A DNA stretch of 64,000 nt from Lysobacterales bacterium (GCA_019510125.1 JAEKKX010000006.1:62001-126000); one strand, 5' to 3'; counted from the first letter of the stretch, positions 17,834 through 31,224 are shown. Made by a program: numbers and translations. The notes: generated from the letters alone by a model not told the origin.

Positions 17834-18991
17834 TTGATTTTTCGTAGCTTGCTGCGTATGGGCACGGTCGCGGCCGTGGTGTCGCTGGCCGCTTGCGCCA
17901 CCCCGTCCCCGCCACCCGCGCCGGTCGTGGCGCCGGCGGCCGATCCCGCGCCCACGCCCGTGCCGGCGTCGGCCGCGCGGCTGTTGCCCGAAGTGCCGGC
18001 CGCGCAGGAGCGCCCGGTGGCGCCGCCGTCGGTCACCGATCCGGCGATCCCGCGCGAGCAGCGCATCGCCGCGTTCGTCGATTACGCCGCGACCACCTAC
18101 GGCATCGAGCCGCAGCGCATCCGCGACGCGCTGGCGCAGGCCGAGTACAAGCAGAGCATCATCGACGCCATCACCCGCCCGGCCGAGGCGGTGAAGCCGT
18201 GGCGCGATTACCGGCAGATCTTCCTCACCCCGGCGCGGATCGACGGCGGGGTCGCGTTCTACCGCGACAACCGCGCGGCGCTGGAGCGCGTGTCCGCCGA
18301 GACCGGCGTGCCGGCCGAGTACATCGTCGCGATTATCGGCGTGGAGACCTTCTACGGCCGCAACACCGGCAGCTACCGGGTGCTGGACGCGCTGTACACG
18401 CTGGCGTTCGACCATCCCAAGCGCGCGCCGTTCTTCGCCGGCGAGCTCGCCCAGTTGTTCGCGCTGGCGAAGGAAGAACCGCAGCTCGACCTGCTCACGC
18501 TCAAGGGCAGCTACGCCGGGGCGATGGGCATGGGCCAGTTCATGCCGTCGAGCTACCGGCTGTGGGCGAAGGACGGCGACCGCGACGGCCGCCGCGACCT
18601 GCTGACCCATCGTCCGGACGTGTTCGCGTCGATCGCCAACTACTTCGTGGTGCATGGCTGGCAGGCCGGCGGCCCGGTGGTGGCGCGCGCCACGCTCGAT
18701 CCCGGCCGCGAGGAGTTCGTGCCCGATTCGCTGCAGCCGGTGCATCCGCTGTCCGAACTCGCCGCGCGCGGCTACCGGCCGATGGCCGGCGAGCCGCTGC
18801 CGACGGATCCCGCCACCCAGGGCGCGACCGTGGTCGGGCTCGACGGCGACGCCGGCCGCGAGCAGTGGATCGGCTACCGCAACTACTTCGTGATCACCCG
18901 CTACAACCGCTCGCCGATGTACGCGCTGGCCGTCCACCAGCTTGCGCAGGCGATCCGCGCGGGCGCCGACGGCGCGGGCGCGACGCCATGA
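17834..18991 (+). CDS. mltB: lytic murein transglycosylase B (MltB)
   Basis: A 385-residue outer-membrane lipoprotein, if initiated at the TTG preceded by GAGG at a 9-nt distance; the lipobox is LAAC in VVSLAACATP. The catalytic domain has the MltB pattern: the glutamate in IVAIIGVETFYGRNTGSYRV, GSYAGAMGMGQFMPSSYR, and an N-terminal helical region with YGIEPQRIRDAL. It cleaves glycan strands of peptidoglycan. Its stop overlaps the start of rlpA (ATGA), forming an envelope-remodelling operon with rlpA and the D,D-carboxypeptidase gene. Confidence 0.93.
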   Translation: MIFRSLLRMGTVAAVVSLAACATPSPPPAPVVAPAADPAPTPVPASAARLLPEVPAAQERPVAPPSVTDPAIPREQRIAAFVDYAATTYGIEPQRIRDALAQAEYKQSIIDAITRPAEAVKPWRDYRQIFLTPARIDGGVAFYRDNRAALERVSAETGVPAEYIVAIIGVETFYGRNTGSYRVLDALYTLAFDHPKRAPFFAGELAQLFALAKEEPQLDLLTLKGSYAGAMGMGQFMPSSYRLWAKDGDRDGRRDLLTHRPDVFASIANYFVVHGWQAGGPVVARATLDPGREEFVPDSLQPVHPLSELAARGYRPMAGEPLPTDPATQGATVVGLDGDAGREQWIGYRNYFVITRYNRSPMYALAVHQLAQAIRAGADGAGATP

Positions 18992-20130
18992 TCCGGGTCG
19001 CGACGGCGGTGCTGCTCGCGGCGGCGCTCGCGGGCTGCGGTTCCGCGCCGAAGAAGGCGCCGTCGCCGCCGCCGGCGGAACGCGTGCCGCCGCCGGCGCA
19101 GGCCGACGGGCCGAAGCGTTCGCCCTACGCGCCGGCGCAGGAGGATCCGTCCAAGCGCGGCGATTACGTCGCCGGCGGGCTGTACGCGCCGGGCGTGTCC
19201 GACAGCGCCCCGGACGACATTCCTGACGTCGACGCCATCCCGGAGCCCGAAGTGAAGGCCGAGCCGCCCTCGCGGATCGGCAACCGCGACTACACCGTGC
19301 TCGGCAAGCGCTACGAAGTGCTGGGACGCGCGGACGGCTACGTCGAGGAAGGCCTGGCCTCGTTCTACGGCAAGAAATTCCACGGCCGCAAGACCTCGAA
19401 CCACGAGGTGTACGACATGTACGCCTTCACCGCGGCGCACCGCTCGCTGCCGCTGCCGAGCTTCGCGCGGGTGACCAACCTCGCCAACGGCAAGTCGGTG
19501 GTGGTGCGGGTGAACGATCGCGGCCCGTTCCACTCCGCGCGGATCATCGACCTCAGCTACGCCGCGGCGGCCAAACTCGGCTTCATCCGCCAGGGCACGG
19601 CCCGGGTCGAAGTGCGCGCGCTGACCCCGGGCGACGGCGACGATGGCCCGGCGCTGGCGGCCGCCGGCCCGGCCAAGCCCGCGGGACCGGCCGCGGCGCC
19701 GGCGGCCGCGCCGGCAGCCGTGCCGGCAGATCCGGCGCTGCCGGCGGACGAATTCGAGCGCTGGATGCGCGAGCGCGGGATCCGCGTCGCCACCGGCGTC
19801 CCCGCGCGCCCGGGCGCGGCGGCGGCCACGACGGCCGTAGCCGACCCCGCGCCCACCCCCGAGACCCCGGTCGCCACCGCGTCGCTGCCGGCCCCGGCCG
19901 ACGGCGTGCTGCTGCAACTGGCCGCCTACGCCGCGCGCGAGAACGCCGAGCGCGCCCGCGACCGCCTCGCCGCCGCCGGGCTCGGCCCCGCGCGCATCGA
20001 CGAGGCCCGGGTCGAGGGGCGTCCGGTGTGGCGGCTGCGGCTGGGTCCGGTGCCTGCCGACCGGGTTTCCGATCTGTCCCGTCGCGCCGCCGAGCTGGGG
20101 TTCACGCCGGCCCGGGTCGTCCACGATTGA
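18988..20130 (+). CDS. rlpA: RlpA septal-ring lytic transglycosylase with SPOR domain
   Basis: A 380-residue lipoprotein (lipobox ALAGCG). The double-psi beta-barrel catalytic domain lies in the middle, with GLASFYGKKFHGRKTSN and VVRVNDRGPFHSARIIDLS, including the conserved aspartate. A long Pro/Ala-rich linker follows. The C-terminal SPOR domain (LLQLAAYAARENAERARDRL to the end) binds denuded septal glycan. It acts at the division site on strands lacking stem peptides. It overlaps mltB by four bases. Confidence 0.95.
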   Translation: MIRVATAVLLAAALAGCGSAPKKAPSPPPAERVPPPAQADGPKRSPYAPAQEDPSKRGDYVAGGLYAPGVSDSAPDDIPDVDAIPEPEVKAEPPSRIGNRDYTVLGKRYEVLGRADGYVEEGLASFYGKKFHGRKTSNHEVYDMYAFTAAHRSLPLPSFARVTNLANGKSVVVRVNDRGPFHSARIIDLSYAAAAKLGFIRQGTARVEVRALTPGDGDDGPALAAAGPAKPAGPAAAPAAAPAAVPADPALPADEFERWMRERGIRVATGVPARPGAAAATTAVADPAPTPETPVATASLPAPADGVLLQLAAYAARENAERARDRLAAAGLGPARIDEARVEGRPVWRLRLGPVPADRVSDLSRRAAELGFTPARVVHD

Positions 20131-20277
20131 GCGCCCGTCCGGCCGGCGGATGAATGCATGGCCGCCGGACCCATCCCGCGTGACGCGATCCCTCGGCATC
20201 GCGCGCGGCATCGGTCAGAATGCCAAGTTCTGACCACACGCGCGGCACGGCCGCGGAACTCCGGAGTACACGATTCG

Positions 20278-21516
20278 ATGAAGACGTTGGGCGGCTGGCG
20301 GCAGCGGTACGGGAATGGCTGGATGCGGGGGCTGGCGCTGGCCGGCGCCGTGTTCGCGACGGGCCTGGGAGCGGCCCCGACACCTGCACCGGCCCCCGCG
20401 GCGCAGCCCGCGCCGCCGCCGCTGCAAATCCCCGACGCGCCCAAGCCGCCCCACGCCAGGGCCTGGCTGGTGATGGACGACGCGACCGGCCGCGTCCTCG
20501 CCGGCGAGCACTACGACGAGCGCCTCGAACCGGCCAGCATCACCAAGGTGATGACCTCCTACGTCGTCGCCGCCGAGCTGAAGGCCGGCCGCATCAAGGC
20601 CGACGACAAGGTGAGGATGAGCGAGAACGCGTGGCGCATGGGCGGCGCCGGTACCGACGGCAGCTTCAGCGGCTTCGCGGTGAACACCTCCGCGCCGCTG
20701 GTCGACATGGAACTGGGCATGGCGGTGCAGTCCGGCAACGACGCCGCGATCGCGCTGGCCGAGCACGTCGCCGGCAGCGAAGCGGCGTTCGCGACCCTGA
20801 TGAACCAGTACGCCGCGCGGATCGGCATGAAGGGCTCGCACTTCGTCAACGCCACCGGCCTGTCGGCGGAGAACCACTATTCCACCGCGCACGACCTGGC
20901 GCTGCTCGGCCGCGCGCTGATCCACGACTTTCCGCAGCAGTACGCCTACAACAAGGTCCGCGAGTACACCGTGGGCCCGATCACCCAGCGCAACCGCAAC
21001 CTGCTGCTGTGGCGCGACGAGTCCGTGGACGGCATCAAGACCGGCCACCATTCCGGCGCGGGCTACTGCCTGATGGCCTCGGCCAAGCGCGGCGACCAGC
21101 GCCTGATCACGGTGGTGATGCACGCGGACAGCGAGGAAGAGCGCGCGGTCGATTCGCTGGCGCTGCTCAACTGGGGCTTCCGCTTCTACGAAACCCACCG
21201 CCTGTACGACAAGGACGCGGTGATCGCGACCCACAAGATCTGGAAGGGCGCCGAGAACGAAATCAAGCTGGGCGTCGCGCAGCCGCTGCTGGTCAGCGTG
21301 CCGCGCGGCCGCTACGCCGAGCTCAAGCCGACGATGGACGTGCCGAAGACGCTGGTGGCGCCGATCAAGGGCGGCCAGGCGATCGGCACCGTGAAGGTGA
21401 CGCTGGACGGCAAGGTCGTCGCCGAGGCGCCGCTGGTGGCGATCGACGGCGTGGCCGAGGCCGGGTTCTTCAAGCGCCTGTGGCACGAGTTCCTGATGTG
21501 GTGGGATTCGGACTGA
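20278..21516 (+). CDS. D-alanyl-D-alanine carboxypeptidase (PBP5/6 class)
   Basis: A 412-residue peptidoglycan carboxypeptidase. It has a signal peptide, then the serine peptidase S11 domain: SxxK in ASITKVMTS, SGN in QSGNDAAIALAEH and KTG in DGIKTGHHS. The C-terminal PBP5-like beta domain ends in an amphipathic membrane anchor (FFKRLWHEFLMWW). It removes the terminal D-Ala of stem peptides in the periplasm. It follows rlpA, the usual arrangement in gammaproteobacteria. The start is taken at the ATG preceding MKTLGGWRQ. Confidence 0.95.
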   Translation: MKTLGGWRQRYGNGWMRGLALAGAVFATGLGAAPTPAPAPAAQPAPPPLQIPDAPKPPHARAWLVMDDATGRVLAGEHYDERLEPASITKVMTSYVVAAELKAGRIKADDKVRMSENAWRMGGAGTDGSFSGFAVNTSAPLVDMELGMAVQSGNDAAIALAEHVAGSEAAFATLMNQYAARIGMKGSHFVNATGLSAENHYSTAHDLALLGRALIHDFPQQYAYNKVREYTVGPITQRNRNLLLWRDESVDGIKTGHHSGAGYCLMASAKRGDQRLITVVMHADSEEERAVDSLALLNWGFRFYETHRLYDKDAVIATHKIWKGAENEIKLGVAQPLLVSVPRGRYAELKPTMDVPKTLVAPIKGGQAIGTVKVTLDGKVVAEAPLVAIDGVAEAGFFKRLWHEFLMWWDSD

Positions 21517-21584
21517 GCATGCCGCTCTGATCCGGCCCGCCCGAATGCGGGTGGCGGCGCCTGCCGCCACCGGGGAGGCAGCGG

Positions 21585-21881
21585 ATGGATTTCAGCGAGT
21601 TCGTCGCGGTGGTCGCGGCGCCGAAGGAGCCCGAACTCAAGGACTTCGAGCGCATCACCGTGTTCGCCAACACTGCCGAGAAGGAGTGGCTGTGGACGGC
21701 GATGGGCCACGCCGGCATCCATCCGGTCTACCGCGCGCTGCTGGCGCAGGCGCTGCAGCGCAGGATCGTCGAGGAGCACGAGCTCGAACAGGCGCGTCGC
21801 AGGAAGCTGGAGGAAGAGGCGCGGCTGGAAGCGATCAAGGACCAGGACACGCCGCCGCCGGCCCGGCGGCGCGCGCGGTGA
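21585..21881 (+). CDS. small conserved-type protein with charged C-terminal helix, unknown
   Basis: A 98-residue cytosolic protein with no signal peptide. The C-terminal half is a long charged helix, probably a coiled coil (RRIVEEHELEQARRRKLEEE). No family was recognised. It lies 68 bp after the carboxypeptidase gene and 28 bp before the VOC gene on the same strand, so it may be co-transcribed. The reading frame and codon bias are typical of neighbouring genes. Confidence 0.6.
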   Translation: MDFSEFVAVVAAPKEPELKDFERITVFANTAEKEWLWTAMGHAGIHPVYRALLAQALQRRIVEEHELEQARRRKLEEEARLEAIKDQDTPPPARRRAR

Positions 21882-21909
21882 ACGCCGCCATCGCGCACGG
21901 AGCGATCGC

Positions 21910-22290
21910 ATGAGCCACCGCAGCCGCCTCGCCGGCTTCATCATCGATTGCGAGACCGACGACCTCGACGCCGCCGCGCGCTTCTGGAGCGACGCACTGG
22001 GCTGGCCGATCGGCACCCTGCCGGCGGAAGAATCGGACACCTACGTCAAACTCGACGACGCGCCCGGCGGGCTGCACGTCGAGGTGCAGAAGGTGACGCA
22101 CGCCTCGCGCGTTCACCTGGACATCGAGACCGACGACATCGAGGCCGAGGTCGCGCGCCTCGAGGCCCTCGGCGCGAAGCGGCTCTCCGCGGTCCACACC
22201 TGGGTGGTGATGGAAGCGCCGACCGGCCAGCGCTTCTGCGTGGTGCGGATGAAGCACCCGGAGACCGGCGCCACGCCGAACGTGTGGTGA
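21910..22290 (+). CDS. VOC-superfamily (glyoxalase-like) protein
   Basis: A 126-residue protein with the two beta-alpha-beta-beta-beta repeats of the vicinal-oxygen-chelate fold: LAGFIIDCETDDLDAAARFW starts the first half and RVHLDIETDDIEAEVARLEA the second. Metal-ligand type residues are present (His in LHVEVQ and VHLDIE). Members include glyoxalase I-like enzymes, dioxygenases and resistance proteins; the substrate is unknown. Single-domain, so probably acts as a dimer. Confidence 0.85.
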   Translation: MSHRSRLAGFIIDCETDDLDAAARFWSDALGWPIGTLPAEESDTYVKLDDAPGGLHVEVQKVTHASRVHLDIETDDIEAEVARLEALGAKRLSAVHTWVVMEAPTGQRFCVVRMKHPETGATPNVW

Positions 22291-22352
22291 CGCCCGACCG
22301 ATCTCCGGGCCGACTCGCGGACTGACCTCCGGCGCGCGGCCGCGGCCGTCGC

Positions 22353-23690
22353 TCAGCCTCGCTGCCTGGCCGCCTCGCGCTCGGCTTCGGCCCGGGCCAG
22401 TGCCTGCAGCCCCGCGGCCGCATCGTCATGCCGCGTCGCCAGCACGCCGGCGGCCGCGTCCAGCGCGGCCGCGCCCTCGCGCTTGAGTCGCGCGACCCAG
22501 GCGCCGGCGTCCTTCGGATTGTCGAAGCCCGTGCTCTGCAGCAGCACGGTGTCGCCATCGGCGAGCTTGAAGTAGAACCGGCCGTCGGGCTCGCGATATT
22601 GCTTGAGCACCGGCGCGGCGGCGGCCTTCTCCGCCGCCGGGGTCGTCGCGACCGGCATCTTCGACAGGTCGCGCAGGCCGACCGCCTCGCGCAGGGTGCG
22701 CATGAACGGCGTGCCCAGGCGCTCGCGCGCGGTGCGCGCACCGTCGAGCAGCATCGCCTCGATGATCTGCGGTTTCGCCATCAGTTCGTCGTAGCGCTCG
22801 CGCAGCGGCGCGATCTCGCGGTCGACCCGCTCGAACAGCCGCTGCTTGGCGTCGCCCCAGCCGATGCCGTCGGCGAAGGCGGCGTGCATGGCCGCGGTCT
22901 CGTCGGCGTCGGCGAACGCCTGGTAGAGCTGGAACAGCGCCGAGCCCTCGGTGTCCTTGGGCTCGCCGGGCGCGCGCGAGTCGGTGACGATCGAGAAGAT
23001 CAGCTTCTTCAGCACGTCGCGCGGCGCGAACAGCGGGATCGTGTTGTCGTAGCTCTTGGACATCTTGCGGCCGTCGAGGCCGGGCAGGGTGGCGACGTGC
23101 TCCTCGATCTGCGCTTCGGGCAGCACGAAGTATTCCTTCCCGACCGGCTCGCCGTAGAGATGGTTGAAGCGCTGCGCGAAGTCGCGCGCCATCTCGATGT
23201 GCTGGATCTGGTCGCGGCCGACCGGCACCTTGTGCGCGTTGAACACCAGGATGTCCGCGGCCATCAGCACCGGGTACATGAACAGGCCCGCGGTGACGCC
23301 GAAGTCGGGGTCCTGGCCCTCGGCGGCGTTGCGGTCCACCGCGGCCTTGTAGGCGTGGGCGCGGTTGAGGATGCCCTTGCCGGCGACGCAGGTCAGGAAC
23401 CAGGTCAGTTCGGGGATCTCGAGGATCTCGCTCTGGCGGTAGAACCACACCCGGTCGTTGTCCGGCTGCAGGCCGCAGGCCAGCCAGCTCGCCGCGATCT
23501 CCAGCGTCGAGCGCTGCACCTTCGCCGGGTCCTGGACCTTGATCAGCGCGTGCAGGTCGGCCAGGAAGTAGAAATTCTGCGTGCCGGGCGTGCGGCTGGC
23601 GGCCACGGTCGGGCGGATCGCGCCGACGTAGTTGCCCAGGTGCGGCGTGCCGGAGGTGGTGATGCCGGTGAGGATGCGGGTGACGGACAT
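22353..23690 (-). CDS. trpS: tryptophanyl-tRNA synthetase with C-terminal extension
   Basis: A 445-residue class I aminoacyl-tRNA synthetase that charges tRNA-Trp. The HIGH-like motif is GTPHLGNYVGAIRP and the KMSKS motif is GRKMSKSYDN. The first ~335 residues are the full canonical enzyme. The remaining ~100 include REPDGRFYFKLADGDTVLLQ, which resembles a YegP/DUF1508-type repeat, then a helical tail. Long TrpRS forms are known in xanthomonads. The start MSVTRILTGITTSG matches the family; longer upstream readings are not supported. Confidence 0.95.
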   Translation of the reverse strand: MSVTRILTGITTSGTPHLGNYVGAIRPTVAASRTPGTQNFYFLADLHALIKVQDPAKVQRSTLEIAASWLACGLQPDNDRVWFYRQSEILEIPELTWFLTCVAGKGILNRAHAYKAAVDRNAAEGQDPDFGVTAGLFMYPVLMAADILVFNAHKVPVGRDQIQHIEMARDFAQRFNHLYGEPVGKEYFVLPEAQIEEHVATLPGLDGRKMSKSYDNTIPLFAPRDVLKKLIFSIVTDSRAPGEPKDTEGSALFQLYQAFADADETAAMHAAFADGIGWGDAKQRLFERVDREIAPLRERYDELMAKPQIIEAMLLDGARTARERLGTPFMRTLREAVGLRDLSKMPVATTPAAEKAAAAPVLKQYREPDGRFYFKLADGDTVLLQSTGFDNPKDAGAWVARLKREGAAALDAAAGVLATRHDDAAAGLQALARAEAEREAARQRG

Positions 23691-23844
23691 GGGAAGCGGG
23701 GGCCGCGGAGGGACTCGGCCGGCCAGTTTACCCGCCGCTGAACGCGCCCGCCCCGCCGGCGCGGCGCGCCACAACCCCGTTTTCCGCGACGGCGCGTTCA
23801 TCACGGGCGTCCATGCCGGACATTCCCCTCTCTGGAGCCCCGCC

Positions 23845-24675
23845 ATGCTGCGCCCGACCGCCCTCCTGCTCACCGCCCTCGCCGCCGTCAGCGCCTGCAC
23901 CTCGCTGTCGGCGCAGCCGCTGGTCGACGTCGACGTCGTCGATCGCGACACCGGCGAATGGCTGCCCGAATACCGCCACCGCGGCCAGGACTGGATCCCC
24001 GGCATCCCCGGCCACCGCTACAGCGTGCGCCTGACCAACACCACCGGCGAGCGCGTGCTGGTGGTGCTGTCGGTGGACGGGGTCAACGCCATCAGCGGCG
24101 AGACCGCCGCCGCCGGCCAGACCGGCTACGTGCTGGGCCCGTGGCAGACCACCGAGATCGCCGGCTGGCGCAAGTCCTACCAGGACGTCGCCCAGTTTTA
24201 CTTCACCGATCTGCCCGACAGCTACGCGGCGCGCACCGGCCGGCCCGACAACGTCGGCGTCATCGGGGTCGCGGTGTTCCGCGAGCGCGTGCAGCCGCAG
24301 CCGTACTACGAACCCGCGCCGATCGCGCGCGAAGACCGCGAATACGACCGCGGCCGCGACGCCGCCAAGTCCGCGCCCGCCGCGCCGCAGGCCTCGCGCC
24401 GCGCCTCCGAGGCCGCCGCGGATTCGGCCTACGGCGGCGGTGTGGCCCAGCGCATCGGCACCGGCCACGGCGAGCGCGAATGGTCGCCGGTCGGCCGCAC
24501 CGATTTCGTCCGCGCCTCGCGCAGTCCGGCCCAGGTCGCCCAGCTCCGCTACGACGACATGCCGAACCTGGTCGCGATGGGCGTGATCCCGCGCTGGCGC
24601 GACGACCGCCGCTATCGCGGGCAGCCGCAGGCGTTCCCCAACGGTTTCGCGGCCGATCCTCCCGGCCGCTGGTGA
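23845..24675 (+). CDS. predicted lipoprotein, unknown
   Basis: A 276-residue protein with a lipobox-like signal (LTALAAVSAC). The first half is a beta-rich domain (LVDVDVVDRDTGEWLPEYRH, GHRYSVRLTNTTGERVLVVL). A low-complexity linker follows, then a C-terminal segment with MPNLVAMGVIPRWRDD. Similar proteins are common and uncharacterised in the xanthomonad group. It is probably periplasmic or anchored to a membrane. It stands between trpS (opposite strand) and the NRPS gene. Confidence 0.72.
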   Translation: MLRPTALLLTALAAVSACTSLSAQPLVDVDVVDRDTGEWLPEYRHRGQDWIPGIPGHRYSVRLTNTTGERVLVVLSVDGVNAISGETAAAGQTGYVLGPWQTTEIAGWRKSYQDVAQFYFTDLPDSYAARTGRPDNVGVIGVAVFRERVQPQPYYEPAPIAREDREYDRGRDAAKSAPAAPQASRRASEAAADSAYGGGVAQRIGTGHGEREWSPVGRTDFVRASRSPAQVAQLRYDDMPNLVAMGVIPRWRDDRRYRGQPQAFPNGFAADPPGRW

Positions 24676-24841
24676 CGCGATCGCGTCGTGCACGACGGGC
24701 CGGCATCGCCGGCCCGTTCGCGTTGTGCGTCCACCTGGGCCGCGAACGAAGTATGCGATCATCCGGCCGCGCCGCGCAGCGACCGTCCCTGGACGGCGCC
24801 GCGGCGCTCGTCGTCGCAGTTCGCCGTGCAGGAGCAGGCCC

Positions 24842-28096
<3,255 letters not shown>

Positions 28097-28138
28097 ACTC
28101 CCTGCCGCGGCCCCGGCGCGCGGCGCCTGCGGCCGCGC

Positions 28139-28393
28139 TCACTCCGTGGCGCGGAAGTACGGTTCCACCGTGCCCTTGAGCTTCATCGTCATCGGCTGGC
28201 CGCGGCGGTCCAGCGCCTTGCCGGCGATCACCCGCACCCAGCCCTCGCTGACGCAGTATTCCTCGACGTTGTTGCGTTCGACGCCGTTGAAGCGGATGCC
28301 GATGCCGCGTTCGAGCAGGGCGGCGTCGTAGTGCGGGCTGCGCGGGTCGTTGGAGAGGCGGTCGGGGAGGGTGTCCGGGAGCTGGTCGGTCAT
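28139..28393 (-). CDS. DUF3297 family protein
   Basis: An 84-residue small cytosolic protein with the highly conserved DUF3297 pattern: LSNDPRSPHYD, IGIRFNGVERNNVEEYCVSE and GWVRVIAGKALDRRG. Function unknown. It converges with the NRPS gene and lies upstream of nothing obvious in the same operon. Family assignment is from motif recall. Confidence 0.88.
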   Translation of the reverse strand: MTDQLPDTLPDRLSNDPRSPHYDAALLERGIGIRFNGVERNNVEEYCVSEGWVRVIAGKALDRRGQPMTMKLKGTVEPYFRATE

Positions 28394-28449
28394 GGCGGAG
28401 CGCTGCGGCTTGCGTGGAGCCGGCTAGGATACGCCATCGCGCCGGCGGC

Positions 28450-29250
28450 TCAGTCCGCGGGCCGGCCTTCGCCGCGCCCGAGCGGGTCCGGCAGCGGCGC
28501 GCCGGCGTCGACGAAGCCCAGCGACACCGAATTCAGGCAGTGGCGCTCGCCGGTCGGCGGCGGGCCGTCGGGAAAGACGTGGCCGAGGTGGCTGTCGCAG
28601 CGGGCGCAGACGATCTCGGTCCGGACCATGCCGTGGCTGGTGTCGCGGATGCGCCGCAGGTGGCGCTCGGCGTAGGGCGCGAAGAAGCTCGGCCAGCCGG
28701 TGCCCGAGTCGAACTTGGCGCTGGAGCGGAACAGTGGCAGCCCGCACAGGCGGCAGACGTAGACGCCTTCGCGCTTGTTGTCGAGGAAGACGCCGCAGAA
28801 CGGCGCCTCGGTGCCGTGCGACAGCAGCACGCGGCGCTCCTCGGGCGAGAGCGCGGCGGCCAGGCGCTCGCGCTGGGCGGGGGTGGGCGGGGACAGGTCG
28901 AAGTCGGTCATTGCGGGGTCCTGGCGATCGGGGGGCGTCGCCGGAAGGGAGGCCGGCTCCGCGGCGACGGTTGCGTGGCCGCTCCACTGCCGGCGCGCGT
29001 TGGCGATGATCGCCCGCATCCGGACGCGGTCGCGGGTGCGCGAGACGGCGATCGCGCCCAGCGCCAGCGCGCGCTCGCGGGTGTCCGCGTCGACGTCGTA
29101 GTGCGCGCCGCTGCGCAGGTCCTGGAAGGACTCGCGCGGCAGCCCGAGACGGCCGGCGAACGCATGCAGTTCGTCGAGGTCGTCGGCCAGCAGGTGCGCC
29201 CAGCGCCGGCCGCGCCAGGGGAACACCGCATCGTCCACGTAGACCGCCAT
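28450..29250 (-). CDS. msrB: DUF4031 domain joined in frame to methionine sulfoxide reductase B
   Basis: One uninterrupted frame of 266 residues. Residues 1 to ~90 ([38 protein letters not shown]) match DUF4031. The last 153 residues are a full MsrB: zinc CxxC pairs in [11 protein letters not shown] and [13 protein letters not shown], substrate region DSGTGWPSF, and the resolving/catalytic block RHCLNSVSL. MsrB reduces methionine-R-sulfoxide. An internal ATG at 28911, with AGGA seven bases upstream, would make a separate MsrB of normal length, so the frame may give one fused protein, two products, or both. Confidence 0.85.
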   Translation of the reverse strand: MAVYVDDAVFPWRGRRWAHLLADDLDELHAFAGRLGLPRESFQDLRSGAHYDVDADTRERALALGAIAVSRTRDRVRMRAIIANARRQWSGHATVAAEPASLPATPPDRQDPAMTDFDLSPPTPAQRERLAAALSPEERRVLLSHGTEAPFCGVFLDNKREGVYVCRLCGLPLFRSSAKFDSGTGWPSFFAPYAERHLRRIRDTSHGMVRTEIVCARCDSHLGHVFPDGPPPTGERHCLNSVSLGFVDAGAPLPDPLGRGEGRPAD

Positions 29251-29346
29251 CGGCACAGTGAAGCACGCGCGGCGGGGATCGGCAAAGCCGGCGGACGGCA
29301 CGCCGCGTCGCCTTGACTCCGCCCCGGACGCCCGCATCATGCCTCG

Positions 29347-31224
29347 ATGACCACCCCGCCCACGCCCCCTTCCGGCGACGCCGACGCGCCGGCCGACGCC
29401 GCGGACGCCCCATCGCTGACCGCGCAGCGCCCGCCCGGCGCGCGCGGCGAATGGCGGATCCTGCGCGACCTGCTGCCCTACCTGCGGCCCTACCTCGGCC
29501 GGATCCTGTTCGCGCTGGCCCTCGTCGTCGCCGGCAAGCTCGCCGGACTGGCCGTGCCGACCGTGCTCAAGCGCCTGGTGGACGCCCTCGACGTCGGCCC
29601 CGGGCACACGGTGCTGGTGCTGCCGGTGGCGCTGCTGCTGGCCTACGGCGCCTCGCGGGTGGGCACGATCCTGTTCACCGAGCTGCGCCAGATCGTGTTC
29701 GCGCGGGTCATGGCCCGGGTCACCCGCGCGCTCACCCTGGAGGCGTTCCGCCACCTGCACGCGCTGTCGCTGCGCTTCCACCTGGCCCGGCGCACCGGCG
29801 GCGTGGCCCGCGACATCGAACGCGGCGGCACCGCGGTCTCCGACCTGCTGGACTGGATGGTCTACACCATCCTCCCGACCCTGTTCGAGATCGCGCTGGT
29901 CACCGGCGTGCTGGTCTACCTCTACGACGGCGGCTTCGCGGTGATCGTGCTGATCACGCTGGTCGCCTACGCCGCCTTCACCTTCTCGGTCACCGAGTGG
30001 CGGACGCGCTACTACCGCGCCGCGGTCGAGGCCGACACCCGCGCCAACGAGCGTGCGGTCGATTCGCTGCTCAACTACGAGACCGTCAAGTACTTCAACA
30101 ACGAAGAGCACGAAGCGCAGCGCTACGACGCCAGCCTGCGCCACCGCGAGGAGACGCAGATCCTCAGCCGCAAGACCCTCGGCGTGCTCAACCTCGGCCA
30201 GGCCGCGGTGGTCGCGCTGGGCGTGACCGCGATGATGTGGCGCGCCGCGGCCGGCGTCGTCGCCGGCAAGATGACGGTCGGCGACCTGGTGTTCGTCAAC
30301 ACCGTGCTGCTGCAGCTCTCGGCGCCGCTGAACCTGCTCGGGATGATGTACCGCGAGGTCAAGCAGGCGTTCACCGACCTCGAGCGCCTGTTCGGCCTGC
30401 TCGACGAGCACCTCGACGTCCGCGACAAGGACGACGCCGTGGCGCTGCGGGCGTCGCGGCCGCGGGTGCGCTTCGAGCACGTGCGCTTCGGCTACGACCC
30501 GCGCCGCGAGATCCTGCACGACGTCGATTTCGAGGTCGCCCCGGGCGGCACCGTCGCGGTGGTCGGCCACTCCGGTTCGGGCAAGTCGACGCTCGCCCGC
30601 CTGCTGTACCGGTTCTACGACGTGGACGCCGGCCGGATCGCGATCGAAGGCGCCGACGGCGCGATGCGCGACCTGCGCGACTACACCCAGGCCTCGGTGC
30701 GCGGCGCGATCGCGATCGTCCCGCAGGACACCGTGCTGTTCAACGACAGCATCTTCTACAACATCCTCTACGGCCGGCCCGACGCCACCCGCGAGGAAGT
30801 GGAGGCCGCGGCGAAGGCCGCGCACATCCACGACCGCATCCTCGGCTTCCCCGACGGCTACGAGACCGAGGTCGGCGAGCGCGGCCTGAAGCTCTCCGGC
30901 GGCGAGAAGCAGCGCGTGGCGATCGCCCGCGCGCTGCTGAAGAATCCGGCGCTGCTGATCTTCGACGAAGCGACCTCGGCGCTGGATTCCAAGTCGGAAA
31001 AGGCGATCCAGGCCGAACTCGACCGGATCGCGCAGGGCCGCACCACGATCGTCATCGCCCATCGCCTGTCCACGGTGATGAACGCCGATGAAATCCTGGT
31101 GATGGACCAGGGCCGCATCGTCGAGCGCGGCCGCCACGCCGAACTGCTCGCCCTGGGCGGCCAGTACGCGCAGATGTGGGCGCTGCAGCAGCAGGAACGG
31201 GAACACGCCGGCGCCACGGCGTGA
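29347..31224 (+). CDS. Atm1/HMT1-type ABC exporter (fused permease-ATPase)
   Basis: A 625-residue half-transporter with six hydrophobic helices in the N-terminal half and one ATPase domain. Walker A is GHSGSGKST (about 408), the signature is LSGGEKQR (about 515) and Walker B is [12 protein letters not shown]. The intracellular loop [12 protein letters not shown] is diagnostic of the Atm1/HMT1 subfamily, which exports glutathione-linked or metal-thiol compounds. It works as a homodimer in the inner membrane. The next two plus-strand genes encode a thioredoxin-like protein and a Cys-rich peptide. Confidence 0.93.
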   Translation: MTTPPTPPSGDADAPADAADAPSLTAQRPPGARGEWRILRDLLPYLRPYLGRILFALALVVAGKLAGLAVPTVLKRLVDALDVGPGHTVLVLPVALLLAYGASRVGTILFTELRQIVFARVMARVTRALTLEAFRHLHALSLRFHLARRTGGVARDIERGGTAVSDLLDWMVYTILPTLFEIALVTGVLVYLYDGGFAVIVLITLVAYAAFTFSVTEWRTRYYRAAVEADTRANERAVDSLLNYETVKYFNNEEHEAQRYDASLRHREETQILSRKTLGVLNLGQAAVVALGVTAMMWRAAAGVVAGKMTVGDLVFVNTVLLQLSAPLNLLGMMYREVKQAFTDLERLFGLLDEHLDVRDKDDAVALRASRPRVRFEHVRFGYDPRREILHDVDFEVAPGGTVAVVGHSGSGKSTLARLLYRFYDVDAGRIAIEGADGAMRDLRDYTQASVRGAIAIVPQDTVLFNDSIFYNILYGRPDATREEVEAAAKAAHIHDRILGFPDGYETEVGERGLKLSGGEKQRVAIARALLKNPALLIFDEATSALDSKSEKAIQAELDRIAQGRTTIVIAHRLSTVMNADEILVMDQGRIVERGRHAELLALGGQYAQMWALQQQEREHAGATA

